Positions 23,767 through 31,772 of a DNA stretch of 34,472 nt are shown here, one piece after another (positions within the stretch are counted from its first letter, which is position 1; each line of letters starts with the position of its first letter). A program made the position numbers and the translations under genes. The stretch is from Streptomyces sp. SID14436 (GTDB lineage: Bacteria > Actinomycetota > Actinomycetes > Streptomycetales > Streptomycetaceae): positions 1 through 34,472 of the forward strand of contig NZ_JAAGMD010000138.1 of assembly GCF_010548465.1 (NCBI RefSeq). Direction: 5' to 3'. The notes beneath the pieces are model-generated. The model ran no database searches and was not told the DNA's origin. It worked only from the letters and a program-made list of their open reading frames with translations.

Positions 23767-24654
23767 GTGGCACTGCTGCTCGCCCTGCTCATGGGCCTCG
23801 GCGTCTGGGGCGTCTTCGCCGGCATCCGCATGTACCGCGCCGAGGCCAAACTGCCCGGCGACCTCGTCCTCGCCCTGGAGGTCGGCGCCACCCGCACCGG
23901 CGCCGTCGACTCCCTCGTCGACCGCATGGGCATGCGCTACGCCCCCGCCGTGCTGCGCCTCATGGGCCCCAAGCAGGTCGCCAAGTACCGCCGGAAGATC
24001 GACCTCGCGGGCAACCCCGGCGGCCTCACCATCGACCGCTACGCCGCCCGCCGCGCCGTCTACGGCGCCCTCGGCCTCACCGGCTTCCTCGTCTTCCTGC
24101 TGCGCGGCCAGCCCTTCGTGGCGCTGCTGCTGCTCGCCTTCGGCGCGTTCTGGACCGAGGTCGGCATCTGGTCCGCGATCCGCATCCGCAAGGACGTCAT
24201 CGAACGCACCCTGCCCGACTTCCTCGACGTGCTGGCGGTCGTGGTGAGCGCCGGTCTCGGCTTCCGCCAGGCCCTCGACCGCGTCTCCTCCCGCTACGAG
24301 GGACCCTGGGCCGACGAACTGCGCATCACGCTGCGCCAGATGGACCTCGGCATGAGCCGCCGCGAGGCCTTCGCCGAACTGCGCCGCCGCAACGACTCCG
24401 AACAGGTCGCCATGTTCGTCACCGCCCTCCAGCAGGGCGAGGAACTCGGCGCGCCCATCGTCGACACGCTGGTGTCCCTCGCCAAGGACATGCGCCGCAC
24501 CGACGCGCAGAACGCCCGCCGCAAGGCCGCCCGCGCGGTCCCCAAGGCCACCATGATGATCACCACGTTCATGGTCCCGGCCACCATGATCCTGCTCGGC
24601 GCCGGCCTGCTCCTCGGCTCCGGCACCGACTTCGGCTCCCTCACGGGCGAGTAG
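23767..24654 (+). CDS. tadC: TAD inner-membrane platform protein TadC
   Basis: 295 residues, T2SF family. It has an N-terminal membrane helix (ALLLALLMGLGVWGVFAGI), a central hydrophobic pair (about 98-140), the T2SF domain (RTLPDFLDVLAVVVSAGLGF, RQMDLGMSRREAFAELRRRN, FVTALQQGEELGAPIVDTL) and a final membrane pair. The GTG at 23767 follows AAGGAGG (23751-23757). It is the last structural gene before the sensor kinase, 17 bases away. Confidence 0.93.
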   Translation: MALLLALLMGLGVWGVFAGIRMYRAEAKLPGDLVLALEVGATRTGAVDSLVDRMGMRYAPAVLRLMGPKQVAKYRRKIDLAGNPGGLTIDRYAARRAVYGALGLTGFLVFLLRGQPFVALLLLAFGAFWTEVGIWSAIRIRKDVIERTLPDFLDVLAVVVSAGLGFRQALDRVSSRYEGPWADELRITLRQMDLGMSRREAFAELRRRNDSEQVAMFVTALQQGEELGAPIVDTLVSLAKDMRRTDAQNARRKAARAVPKATMMITTFMVPATMILLGAGLLLGSGTDFGSLTGE

Positions 24655-24671
24655 GAAAAGGGGCCGGTGCC

Positions 24672-26114
24672 ATGACGACGACCAGGGAACGCGCCGCACG
24701 CCTGCGCCGCCGGCCCCGCTCCGCCGAGATCACCACCCCGCCCGCGGGCACGGTCCTCCCCGACCACGCCCGCACCGGCGCCCCCGACGTCCCGGTCACC
24801 TCGGCGACCCCGCGACTGCCCCGGCCCGCGCCCGGACCCGCCCAGCAGCCGCCCGACGCCGGGCCGGCCCCGACCGTCGACCTCCAGGTCAACGCCCTCC
24901 AGGCCCTGTGCCGCCAGGTCTTCGGCTTCCGCCTGGCCATGATCGCCCTCGCCGCCCCCGCCGCCCTCCTCAACGCCGCCCCCGGCTGGGGCACCCGCCT
25001 GGTCGCCGGCGCCGTCGTCGTCACCTTCATGGCGTCCTACGCCCTCTTCCGCGACTGGGAACGCTTCGGCCCCCTCCTGCTGCGCCACCCCACCCTGCTC
25101 GCCCTGGACACCCTCTTCGGCGCCCTGCTCCTGGTCTCCGCCGGCCCCGGCTCCACCCTCGCCTACGTCAGCGTCTGCACCCCGTTCCTGGCCGGCCTCA
25201 TCTACGGCTGGCGCACGGCCGCCGTCTTCGCCTCCCTCCAGGGCCTCGTCCTCCTCCTCGTCCACGCCACCCTCGACAACCCGCACACCGGCCCCGCGGA
25301 AGCCCTGCTCCTGCCCGGCCTGTGCGTCGTCGCGGGCGCCGCCGGATCCTCCCTGCGCCAGCTCATGCTCCGCTTCACCCAGGCCACCCGCGCCCTCACC
25401 GAGATGCGGGCCCGCCTCGCCGTCACCGAAGCGGTCAGCGCGGAACGGGCCCGCCTCGCCCGCGAGATGCACGACTCCGTCGCCAAGACCCTGCACGGCG
25501 TGGCCCTCGCCGCCGACGGACTCACCCGCTCGGCGGCCGCCCCGCACATCGACGCCGCCCGCGTCCGGCAGCAGTCCGGACTCGTCGCCCGCTCCGCCCG
25601 CCGCGCCGCCGCCGAATCCCGCGAACTCCTCGCCGACCTGCGCCGCGAGTCCGACCCCGGCCACGGCACCGACGTCCTGACCGAACTCGCCGCCCGCACA
25701 CACGACTTCCACACCCGGACCGGACTGACCGCCACCTGCCGGCCCACCGGCGGCCCCGCCGCCCCGCCCGTCCCCCCGGCCGTCGCCCGACAGCTCCTCA
25801 CCATCGCCGCGGAGGCCATGGAGAACGCCCACCGCCACGCCGGCGCGACCCGGGTCGAGGTCCTCGCGGGCGTCCACGGCGGCCTGCTCCGCATCAGCGT
25901 CCACGACGACGGCCGCGGCCTCCCGCCCGGCACCGACCTCGAACAGCTGCGCCGCACCGGCCACTTCGGCCTCATCGGCATGGTCGAACGCGCCGCCTCC
26001 GTCGGCGCCCGCATCCGCATCGGCCGCGGCACCCGCACCCACGGCACGGAAGTCCGCGTCGAGCTCCCCCTGGCCGCCCTGACGGCCACCCCCCGGGAGG
26101 CGACGACCCGATGA
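24672..26114 (+). CDS. NarL-type two-component sensor histidine kinase of the TAD locus
   Basis: A 480-residue membrane kinase. A disordered Pro-rich head (1-70) precedes about five or six membrane segments (80-230). The HisKA_3 dimerisation domain has the phospho-acceptor H267 in LAREMHDSVAKTLHGVALA, and the HATPase domain shows EAMENAHRHAGATRVEV, DDGRGLPPG and HFGLIGMVERAA. Without a large sensor domain it probably senses a membrane or envelope cue. The stop codon overlaps a possible ATG of the response regulator. Its place inside the TAD operon implies control of pilin, and possibly toxin, promoters. Confidence 0.92.
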   Translation: MTTTRERAARLRRRPRSAEITTPPAGTVLPDHARTGAPDVPVTSATPRLPRPAPGPAQQPPDAGPAPTVDLQVNALQALCRQVFGFRLAMIALAAPAALLNAAPGWGTRLVAGAVVVTFMASYALFRDWERFGPLLLRHPTLLALDTLFGALLLVSAGPGSTLAYVSVCTPFLAGLIYGWRTAAVFASLQGLVLLLVHATLDNPHTGPAEALLLPGLCVVAGAAGSSLRQLMLRFTQATRALTEMRARLAVTEAVSAERARLAREMHDSVAKTLHGVALAADGLTRSAAAPHIDAARVRQQSGLVARSARRAAAESRELLADLRRESDPGHGTDVLTELAARTHDFHTRTGLTATCRPTGGPAAPPVPPAVARQLLTIAAEAMENAHRHAGATRVEVLAGVHGGLLRISVHDDGRGLPPGTDLEQLRRTGHFGLIGMVERAASVGARIRIGRGTRTHGTEVRVELPLAALTATPREATTR

Positions 26115-26167
26115 CCGTGCCCGCGCCGCCCCGGACCCCCCACCACCCCCGCAGAGGAGGCCGCACC

Positions 26168-27082
26168 GTGCAGCCGCCGCCCAGCCCCTTCCAGGCCGTC
26201 CCTTCGCCGCCCGCCACCCTCCGGATCGTCGTCGCCGACGACAACCCGGTGGTCCGGGCCGGCCTGACCGCCCTGCTCTCCGGCCGCGACGACATCACCG
26301 TCGTGGCCGAAGCCGCCGACGGCAGAGAAGCCTGCGAAGCCGCCCACGCCCACCGCCCCGACGTCGTCCTGCTCGACGTCCGCATGCCCGGAGTCGACGG
26401 CATCTCCGCCCTTCCGTACCTGGTCGGCATCGCCCCCGTCGTGATGCTCACGTACAGCGGAGAGGCGGAGATCGTCCAGGAGGCGCTGCGCCGGGGAGCG
26501 GGCGGCTACCTCGTCCACGGCGAGTTCACCGCCGACCAACTGGTCACCGCCGTCCGGGACATCAGGGCCGGCCGCCCGCACTTCACGCCGACGGCGGCGG
26601 GGGCACTGCTGGCGCAGCTGCGGGAGACGGCGACGGCGAGCGTTGCCCTGCCGGACGGGCTGGGGGCGACGAGTGCGATCGCACATGGGGAGGGCACATC
26701 GGGCGAATCGGCCGGTCACCCTCAAGGGGAGCGTTGGTGGCGGCCGTTCGGCCTTCCGCCGGCTCCACCCCCACCTACTTCTGCGGAAAACCTTTCGCAA
26801 CTGCAACCGGATGTGGCACAGTCGTCGTCTGGGTGGACAAGCGGCCGCCCGGCCGCTCCCGACAGGTCGAGGTACCGACTGAGCGCAAGGGAGGCGGAGA
26901 TCATGGACCTCATCGCGTCCGGCATGAACAACCAGCAGATCGCCGCCGCCTGCTTCATCAGCGAGAAGACGGTCAAGAACCACATCAACCGCATCTTCGC
27001 CAAGCTCCACAGCACCAGCCGCTCCGAGGCCGCCGCGAAGTGGCTCGGCACGGCACCCGGCACGGACCGAGGGGTGGGGTGA
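26168..27082 (+). CDS. LuxR/NarL-family response regulator with atypical receiver
   Basis: A 304-residue regulator. The receiver (about 18-140) has D24/D25, the phospho-acceptor D70 in LLDVRMPG and the threonine in MLTYSG. The conserved lysine of GYLLKD-type motifs is replaced by His (H117 in GYLVHGEF). A long, less GC-rich linker (about 150-235) leads to a LuxR helix-turn-helix (238-300, LSAREAEIMDLIASGMNNQQIA, ISEKTVKNHINRIFAKL). The GTG at 26168 is chosen for the very strong AGAGGAGG seven bases upstream. An ATG at 26111, overlapping the kinase stop (ATGA), would add 19 residues. It is the likely partner of the upstream kinase and the best candidate to bind the GGGCCC elements before flp and the pilin-toxin gene. 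Confidence 0.9.
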   Translation: MQPPPSPFQAVPSPPATLRIVVADDNPVVRAGLTALLSGRDDITVVAEAADGREACEAAHAHRPDVVLLDVRMPGVDGISALPYLVGIAPVVMLTYSGEAEIVQEALRRGAGGYLVHGEFTADQLVTAVRDIRAGRPHFTPTAAGALLAQLRETATASVALPDGLGATSAIAHGEGTSGESAGHPQGERWWRPFGLPPAPPPPTSAENLSQLQPDVAQSSSGWTSGRPAAPDRSRYRLSAREAEIMDLIASGMNNQQIAAACFISEKTVKNHINRIFAKLHSTSRSEAAAKWLGTAPGTDRGVG

Positions 27083-27123
27083 CCTGCGGTGAGGACAGGG
27101 GAGAAGAGGCGCAGCATCCGTGA

Positions 27124-27181
27124 TTGGGCCCGCATTTGGGCCCAGGGGCCCTCTGGCGCATCCGGAAATCCGCCGTACGTT
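27124..27181 (+). promoter_or_regulatory. Promoter of flp with repeated TTGGGCCC elements
   Basis: TTGGGCCC occurs at 27124-27131 and again within TTTGGGCCC at 27135-27143, followed by AGGGGCCC (27144-27151). A TACGTT -10-like hexamer lies at 27176-27181, 41 bases after the start of TTTGGGCCC. The same arrangement precedes the pilin-toxin gene. The element sits where a class II activator would overlap the -35 region. It lies inside no gene, between the regulator stop and flp. Confidence 0.6.
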
Positions 27182-27242
27182 GCTCATGTCGAACGCGGCC
27201 CCGCACCGGGGGCCGCCATCGCGTCAGCCGGAGGGGAACACC

Positions 27243-27440
27243 ATGAGCAACTGGATCAACACCACGGTCAGGTACCTCCAGTCCCGCACGGCCCGCAACG
27301 ACAAGGGCCAGACGGCGGTGGAGTACCTGGGCATCATCGCGGTGGTCGTGGCGATCGTGCTGGCCATCACGGGGACGGACATCGGGCAGTCGATCTACAC
27401 CGCGATCACCGAGCAAATCGCGGAGGTCACCGGAGGCTGA
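27243..27440 (+). CDS. flp: Flp-family type IVb major pilin
   Basis: A 65-residue prepilin. A 22-residue leader ending NDKG is followed by QTAVEYLGIIAVVVAIVLAI, giving the Flp cleavage motif G-XXXXEY (cut after G22, E27, Y28). The mature pilin is 43 residues with a short polar tail (TGTDIGQSIYTAITEQIAEV). GGAGGGG lies before the ATG. The pilin is assembled by TadA/B/C into the TAD pilus. Cleavage needs a TadV/CpaA peptidase, which is not encoded in the window. Its stop codon overlaps the ATG of the TadG-like gene by one base. Confidence 0.93.
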   Translation: MSNWINTTVRYLQSRTARNDKGQTAVEYLGIIAVVVAIVLAITGTDIGQSIYTAITEQIAEVTGG

Positions 27441-28039
27441 TGAGGCCCCGTAGTTTCGGCGACGCAGGGCAGGCTTTCCCCATCTACATCGTTGTAGTGG
27501 GGGGCCTGCTCTTCCTCGCGTTCGCGTACTTTGCGGTCGGCCAGGCCGCGGCGAACCGGAACGATGCGCAGACCGCGGCAGACGCTGCAGCATTAGCGGC
27601 AGCGCAGGACCGACGGGACGCGCTCACGGATGCGTGGGTGACCCATCTCGAGGACCCGGCAGCATGGATGGGCATCTTCAACGGTGAAGCCGAAGGATTC
27701 GGGCTGTCGTGTGCCCGCGCGGAGCAACTCGCGGCGCAGAACGACGCGACAGTCTTGAGTTGCACATCGGAAGGGCTTCTGGACTACACGGTCGAGGTAG
27801 AGACGAACCAGACCGTGGGTGAGTCCATCGTGCCGGGCACCGAGGACTACCGATCCCGTGAGTCAGCTACTGCCGTGATCGACTCCCGCTGCACATTCGA
27901 TCCCCTGCCTGAGGGCGCTGAGGACGACGCTCTGCCGTCACTCAAGTGCGAAGGCACGACATGGACATTGGATCCGAAGGACCCCAGGGAGCTGCTTCCG
28001 CAGCCCGAGGACCTCTTCGATGTCCACCTGGCCGACTGA
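27440..28039 (+). CDS. TadG/TadE-like pilus assembly protein; contains a TTA codon
   Basis: A 199-residue protein with a short leader, MRPRSFGDAG, then QAFPIYIVVVGGLLFLAFAYF, a single N-terminal membrane helix typical of TadG-type proteins. The following segment has the ANRNDAQTAADAAALAAAQD signature of TadG N-terminal domains. The C-terminal part is exported and acidic with four cysteines. Codons are clearly less GC-biased than in the rest of the TAD genes. Residue 52 is TTA (27593-27595). The start overlaps the flp stop codon by one base, so expression is coupled to the pilin. Confidence 0.83.
   Translation: MRPRSFGDAGQAFPIYIVVVGGLLFLAFAYFAVGQAAANRNDAQTAADAAALAAAQDRRDALTDAWVTHLEDPAAWMGIFNGEAEGFGLSCARAEQLAAQNDATVLSCTSEGLLDYTVEVETNQTVGESIVPGTEDYRSRESATAVIDSRCTFDPLPEGAEDDALPSLKCEGTTWTLDPKDPRELLPQPEDLFDVHLAD
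27593..27595 (+). promoter_or_regulatory. In-frame TTA (bldA) codon in the TadG-like gene
   Basis: The codon is in frame (153 bases after the ATG) within GCA GCA TTA GCG. It is the second TTA in the TAD locus. I found no in-frame TTA in the other genes of the window. Confidence 0.85.
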
Positions 28040-28072
28040 CAGACGAGCGACGAGCGAAGAGGAAGCAGAGGT

Positions 28073-28651
28073 ATGAGCAATCAGTTGACGAGGCGGGCCT
28101 GCAGGGGGATGGTCGCGCTGGCCCTTGCAGCTGGACTGTCCTTGGGGGCAGCTGCGTGCAGTGGCGGGGGGGATGACGGTAAGCGGGAATCCTCGGCCTC
28201 TGCTTCCAAGGGGGGTGGATCCGCCCCGAGCCCGCAAGAGGGGCAGTCGTCGGAGCCCCTCGCTGAGTTGAAGGGCCCTTCCGGGCTCATGCTGCGGATC
28301 ACTGGTACGGAGACTGACTCGGGCGGCTTTCTCACCGTCAGTGGCGAGTTGAAGAATGATGGCAGCAAGGTCGCCGTGGTGCCCGCTCAGCTGAGCGGAA
28401 ACGAGACGGAAATCATTCGGAACGGCAGGTCGCTCGGCGGTGCCACTCTGGTGGATTCCAAGGGCAAGAAGCGCTACTACGTGCTGCGGGACACGGATGG
28501 ACGGCCTCTGACCACTACCAACTTTCCGAATCTGAAGGCGGGTGAGACCTTGCCCGTCTTCATGCAGTTCCCGGCGCCCCCCGCAGAGACGACCGAGTTG
28601 ACGTTCCAGCTGCCCATGTTCTCGGCTGGTGTCATCGAGATCGCCGGGTGA
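28073..28651 (+). CDS. Putative lipoprotein of the TAD locus
   Basis: A 192-residue lipoprotein. The signal peptide ends in the lipobox LGAAAC (lipidated C29), followed by a Ser/Gly-rich tether (30-60) and a beta-rich domain (LMLRITGTETDSGGFLTVSGEL, NETEIIRNG, LTFQLPMFSAG). The domain resembles extracellular Ig-like or DUF4352-like folds, without a clear family match. It should be anchored to the outer face of the membrane. An AGAGG ribosome site precedes ATG 28073. The gene lies 33 bases after the TadG-like gene and seven bases before the OmpA-like gene. Codon use is less GC-biased, as in its left neighbour. Confidence 0.8.
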   Translation: MSNQLTRRACRGMVALALAAGLSLGAAACSGGGDDGKRESSASASKGGGSAPSPQEGQSSEPLAELKGPSGLMLRITGTETDSGGFLTVSGELKNDGSKVAVVPAQLSGNETEIIRNGRSLGGATLVDSKGKKRYYVLRDTDGRPLTTTNFPNLKAGETLPVFMQFPAPPAETTELTFQLPMFSAGVIEIAG

Positions 28652-28658
28652 GGTCGGC

Positions 28659-29309
28659 ATGACGACGACTCCTACCGTGACGCGCGCGCGGTTCTCCGCT
28701 GCGGTCACGGCCGCTGCGACGCTGGTTGTGGCCAGCGTGCTGGGCGGTCCTCCCGCCGTGGCCGACGACGCCCCCAGCGTCCCCCCGGGCACCGAAGCCA
28801 CCGCCTCCGCGCCCGTGGAGCTGGACCCCAACGACCCCGACCTGAAGCTCCCCGACGGCGCCACCCTGGCGGAGCCCAAGGTCCTCGACATCAAGCAGGT
28901 CGTCGAAGACCAGAGCGGTGACGAGCGTCGTGAGGACACCAACTCCGACGTGAAGTTCGCGCTCCAGGCCGAGGTCCTGTTCCCCAAGGACAGCGCGAAG
29001 CTCAGCGCACAGGCCAAGTCCCGCATCTCCACGATCGCGCAGGAGATCAAGGCGCAGAACGCGACGAAGATCCGTGTCTTCGGCTTCACGGACAACCTCG
29101 GTTCGTCCGCGCACGGCGATGTGCTGTCCCGCAAGCGGGCGAACGCCGTGCAGAGCGTCCTCGGGCAGGAGCTGAACGACTCCAACGTCACCTACGAGGT
29201 GCGCGGTTACGGCGAGCAGTACCCCATCGCCGACAACTCGACGGAGGCCGGCCGCAAGAAGAACCGGAGGGTCGAGGTGTCCTTCCCACGCTCGGAGAAC
29301 GGGTCGTAG
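28659..29309 (+). CDS. OmpA-family peptidoglycan-binding protein
   Basis: A 216-residue exported protein. A signal peptide (about 1-36, ending AVADDAP) is followed by an acidic linker (37-95) and an OmpA-like domain (100-212: FALQAEVLFPKDSAKLSAQAK, IRVFGFTDNLGSSAHGDVLS, RKRANAVQSVL, GYGEQYPIADNSTEAGRKKN, RRVEVSF). The Asp and Arg that bind meso- or LL-diaminopimelate are present in the TDN and NRR motifs. OmpA domains in TAD loci anchor the apparatus to the wall. The ATG 28659 has GTGAGG five bases upstream; a GTG at 28629 inside the lipoprotein gene is less likely. Confidence 0.9.
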   Translation: MTTTPTVTRARFSAAVTAAATLVVASVLGGPPAVADDAPSVPPGTEATASAPVELDPNDPDLKLPDGATLAEPKVLDIKQVVEDQSGDERREDTNSDVKFALQAEVLFPKDSAKLSAQAKSRISTIAQEIKAQNATKIRVFGFTDNLGSSAHGDVLSRKRANAVQSVLGQELNDSNVTYEVRGYGEQYPIADNSTEAGRKKNRRVEVSFPRSENGS

Positions 29310-29334
29310 CCACAGCGCCGCTTTGAGCTCCCCT

Positions 29335-29380
29335 TTGGGCCCTCGGGCCCATGCCGCCCCGCCGTCCCCTCCCTACGCTC
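29335..29380 (+). promoter_or_regulatory. Promoter of the pilin-toxin gene with TTTGGGCCC-TC-GGGCCC element
   Basis: TTTGGGCCC (29335-29343) is followed at once by TCGGGCCC (29344-29351) and, 40 bases after the element's start, by a TACGCT hexamer (29375-29380). This copies the flp promoter layout (41 bases there). The leader to the start codon is about 40 bases. No terminator is evident between the OmpA gene and this site. Confidence 0.6.
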
Positions 29381-29423
29381 CCCCTGACATGAACGCGTCC
29401 TCCCGGCGGGGAGGTGAGGGGGA

Positions 29424-31772
29424 GTGGGCATGGCGGCGGCGGGGGGAGCGGTGGGACCGGCGGTGGACGCGGGGCGCCGGGGACTGCCGAGGCCGCTCGC
29501 CGTGGCCCTGTTCCTTGTCCACGCGCTGTTCGCCGTCACCGTGGTGGGCGGCCTCGGGCTGCTGCTCACCGCGAGCGCGTACGACGCCCTCGACGGGGTC
29601 GTCCTCGCCCTGACCGCCTACGCCGCAGCCCCGGGCGTCCTCGGCTGGTGGCTGGCCCGGCGCACCCGCCACGACGGCGGGCCGCGCGTCCTGGCGGCGT
29701 TGGCGGCGGTGCAGGTGTGGCTCGTCCTGGGAGCGGTCGCGAACCTCGCGGGCGGGTCGCTCAAGGGCGTGGTGCAGCTCCTCCTGCCGGTCCTGGTCCT
29801 GTGCTTCCTGGCCCGGCGCGAGAGCCGGGACTGGTACCGGTCGGCCGGCTCCGAGCGCGCGGTCCGTCGCCCGTTCTCCCTGCGCCGCATGATCCGCTGG
29901 GGCCGGCGGGACGAGGGCCAGACGGCGGTGGAGTACGCGGGGCTGATCACGGTCGTCGCCGCGATCGTCCTCGCACTGGTCGTCAGCGGTCTGGGCGCAC
30001 AGATCCTGTCCGGCATCCAGGCGGAGGTCTGCCGCGTCACCGGCACGGCCTGCCCGGCACCCGGCACCGACGCGGGCGCGGGCGACGTGACCGCCGGGGG
30101 CGGCACCGGCGACGGCGCGGGCGGAACCGGCGGGGACACAGGAGGCAACCCCGGCGGCCCCGGCGACGGCGACGGCGACGGCGGCGCTACGGAGGATGCC
30201 CCCACCGGCGAACCCCCCACCCCGACCGACCCCACCGACCCCACCGCCCCCCTGGACCCGGCCGACCCCGTCGCCGCCCGGGACGAGATCGACGAACCCC
30301 CGTACGAGGACCCGACCACCGCAGCCGAAGACACCGAAGGCACCGACACCGACGGGGACGGCGACGGCTGTTTCTCCGGCGTCGGGGCGTTCTTCGGGTG
30401 CGCCGGTGACCAGCTCGGGCAGTTCGGCGGGGGCCTGTTCGTCGACGGCGTGTGGGGCGACCTCACCTGGATGTGGGACGTCGTCACCAGCCCGGTCGAG
30501 ACCTGGAACGGCCTGATGGACTACGGCAGTTCCCTCGGCAGCGACTGGTGGAGCGACTCCGCCGGCGCCCGGGACCAGTGGGACGACGGCGATCACCTCG
30601 GCGCGCTCCTCGGCTGGGGCGGCGCCTCGCTGAGCACGGGCGGGACGGTCCTCTACGACGCGTTCATCGGCGACGACGTGGCCGACCAGTGGAACAGCGG
30701 CAACGGCACCCGCGCCGTCACCACGGTGCTGTGGAACGTCGGGTCCCTGTTCATCCCCGGCTACGGCGAAGCCAAGATCGTCGAGAAGGTGGGGACCCTC
30801 GGCAGGCTGAGCCGCCTCACCGACAACGCGGCCGAGGCAGCCCAGGACGCGCGGCGCGCGGCCGACGCGGGTGACCTGGACGCCCTGGAGGACGCGGCAC
30901 GGCGCGCCGACGAGGCGGCGGACGAGGCCGAGAACGCCGCCCGCCGGACCGGCTGCGCGATCTCCGCACCGCCCCGCAGGGTCCCTTATGGGGGCGGGGA
31001 CGGGGGCGTCCCGCGGTCCGGGCCCGGTCTCCTCGGCGGGTCCGGCACGGGCAGCACCGTCCTGGCCGGCGGGCCGCCCGTCGTCCTGGCCGCCGGGGGC
31101 GGCTGCGACGAGGAGGCGAAGGAAGAGGCGCGCCGGGCCCGCGAGCACGCGCGGGCGGCCTACCTGGAGCGCAAGCGGGCCGAGGAACCCGGCCGTGCCG
31201 AGCAGGCCCTGGCGCAGAAGAAGCAGTGGCCCGGCCCCCGGCACGGCGACACCGCCGACCCGCGCAACTACAACCCGCCGGACTGGGCGGCGGACCTGAG
31301 GGCGCGCACCTACGGTGACGCCGACGGCGGTGACGGCTTCTGGGCGAGCCGGGACCGCAACCCGGCACCCAACTGGCGGAACGAGTCCTGGCTGCGCTAC
31401 CAGGAGCAGGTCACCGGCACCGAGCGCGGCTACGAGTACGTCGTCCCGCACACCGATCCCGACGTGCCGGACGTGGAGTTCGACGGCTGGGACTCCTCGC
31501 GCCGGACGTTCCTGGAGGCCAAGAACGGTTATGACAGCTTCCTGACCGCGGACCGCACCGAACTCACCCCGTCCGGCAGGGAGCGCCTGCTGGCCGAGGC
31601 GCGCCGGCAGACCGAGGCGGCGCGCGGCCACGACGTCGAGTGGCACTTCTCGAACGAGGAGGTGGCCGACGCGGCCCGGGACGCCTTCGAGGAGGCCGGG
31701 CTGGACATCGAGGTGGTCCACAGCGCCCCGGAGCCGGTGGCCGGCGGGCGGCGACCCGGGGCGTTCGACTGA
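29424..31772 (+). CDS. Membrane/Flp-pilin/pretoxin/Tox-REase-5 nuclease fusion (candidate TAD-delivered polymorphic toxin)
   Basis: A 782-residue multidomain protein. In order: four membrane segments (about 25-48, 57-77, 89-109, 114-130); a basic stretch; a complete Flp prepilin motif, RRDEG (G165) before QTAVEY and a hydrophobic helix (166-195); a Gly/Asp/Pro/Thr linker (205-315); and a pretoxin region (about 316-515, WDVVTSPVETWNGLMDYGSS, TVLWNVGSLFIPGYGEA) as in Streptomyces polymorphic toxins. An Ala/Glu/Arg coiled segment follows. The C-terminal nuclease-like domain (about 645-772) has WLRYQEQVTGTERGYEYVV, VEFDGWD (D687) and FLEAKNG (E698, K700), a PD-(D/E)xK set as in Tox-REase-5. Cutting after G165 would release a pilin-headed toxin. 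GTG 29424 has GGAGGTGA at 29410-29417; ATG 29430 is an alternative. Immunity genes follow. Confidence 0.85.
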   Translation: MGMAAAGGAVGPAVDAGRRGLPRPLAVALFLVHALFAVTVVGGLGLLLTASAYDALDGVVLALTAYAAAPGVLGWWLARRTRHDGGPRVLAALAAVQVWLVLGAVANLAGGSLKGVVQLLLPVLVLCFLARRESRDWYRSAGSERAVRRPFSLRRMIRWGRRDEGQTAVEYAGLITVVAAIVLALVVSGLGAQILSGIQAEVCRVTGTACPAPGTDAGAGDVTAGGGTGDGAGGTGGDTGGNPGGPGDGDGDGGATEDAPTGEPPTPTDPTDPTAPLDPADPVAARDEIDEPPYEDPTTAAEDTEGTDTDGDGDGCFSGVGAFFGCAGDQLGQFGGGLFVDGVWGDLTWMWDVVTSPVETWNGLMDYGSSLGSDWWSDSAGARDQWDDGDHLGALLGWGGASLSTGGTVLYDAFIGDDVADQWNSGNGTRAVTTVLWNVGSLFIPGYGEAKIVEKVGTLGRLSRLTDNAAEAAQDARRAADAGDLDALEDAARRADEAADEAENAARRTGCAISAPPRRVPYGGGDGGVPRSGPGLLGGSGTGSTVLAGGPPVVLAAGGGCDEEAKEEARRAREHARAAYLERKRAEEPGRAEQALAQKKQWPGPRHGDTADPRNYNPPDWAADLRARTYGDADGGDGFWASRDRNPAPNWRNESWLRYQEQVTGTERGYEYVVPHTDPDVPDVEFDGWDSSRRTFLEAKNGYDSFLTADRTELTPSGRERLLAEARRQTEAARGHDVEWHFSNEEVADAARDAFEEAGLDIEVVHSAPEPVAGGRRPGAFD

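Noticed and set aside
29424-31772. Assignment of the toxin to a type VII (WXG/LXG) or plain TadE-only protein
   Set aside because: The N-terminus has four membrane segments and an Flp cleavage motif, not a WXG100 or LXG helix hairpin. The C-terminal nuclease residues exclude a simple pilin-like protein.
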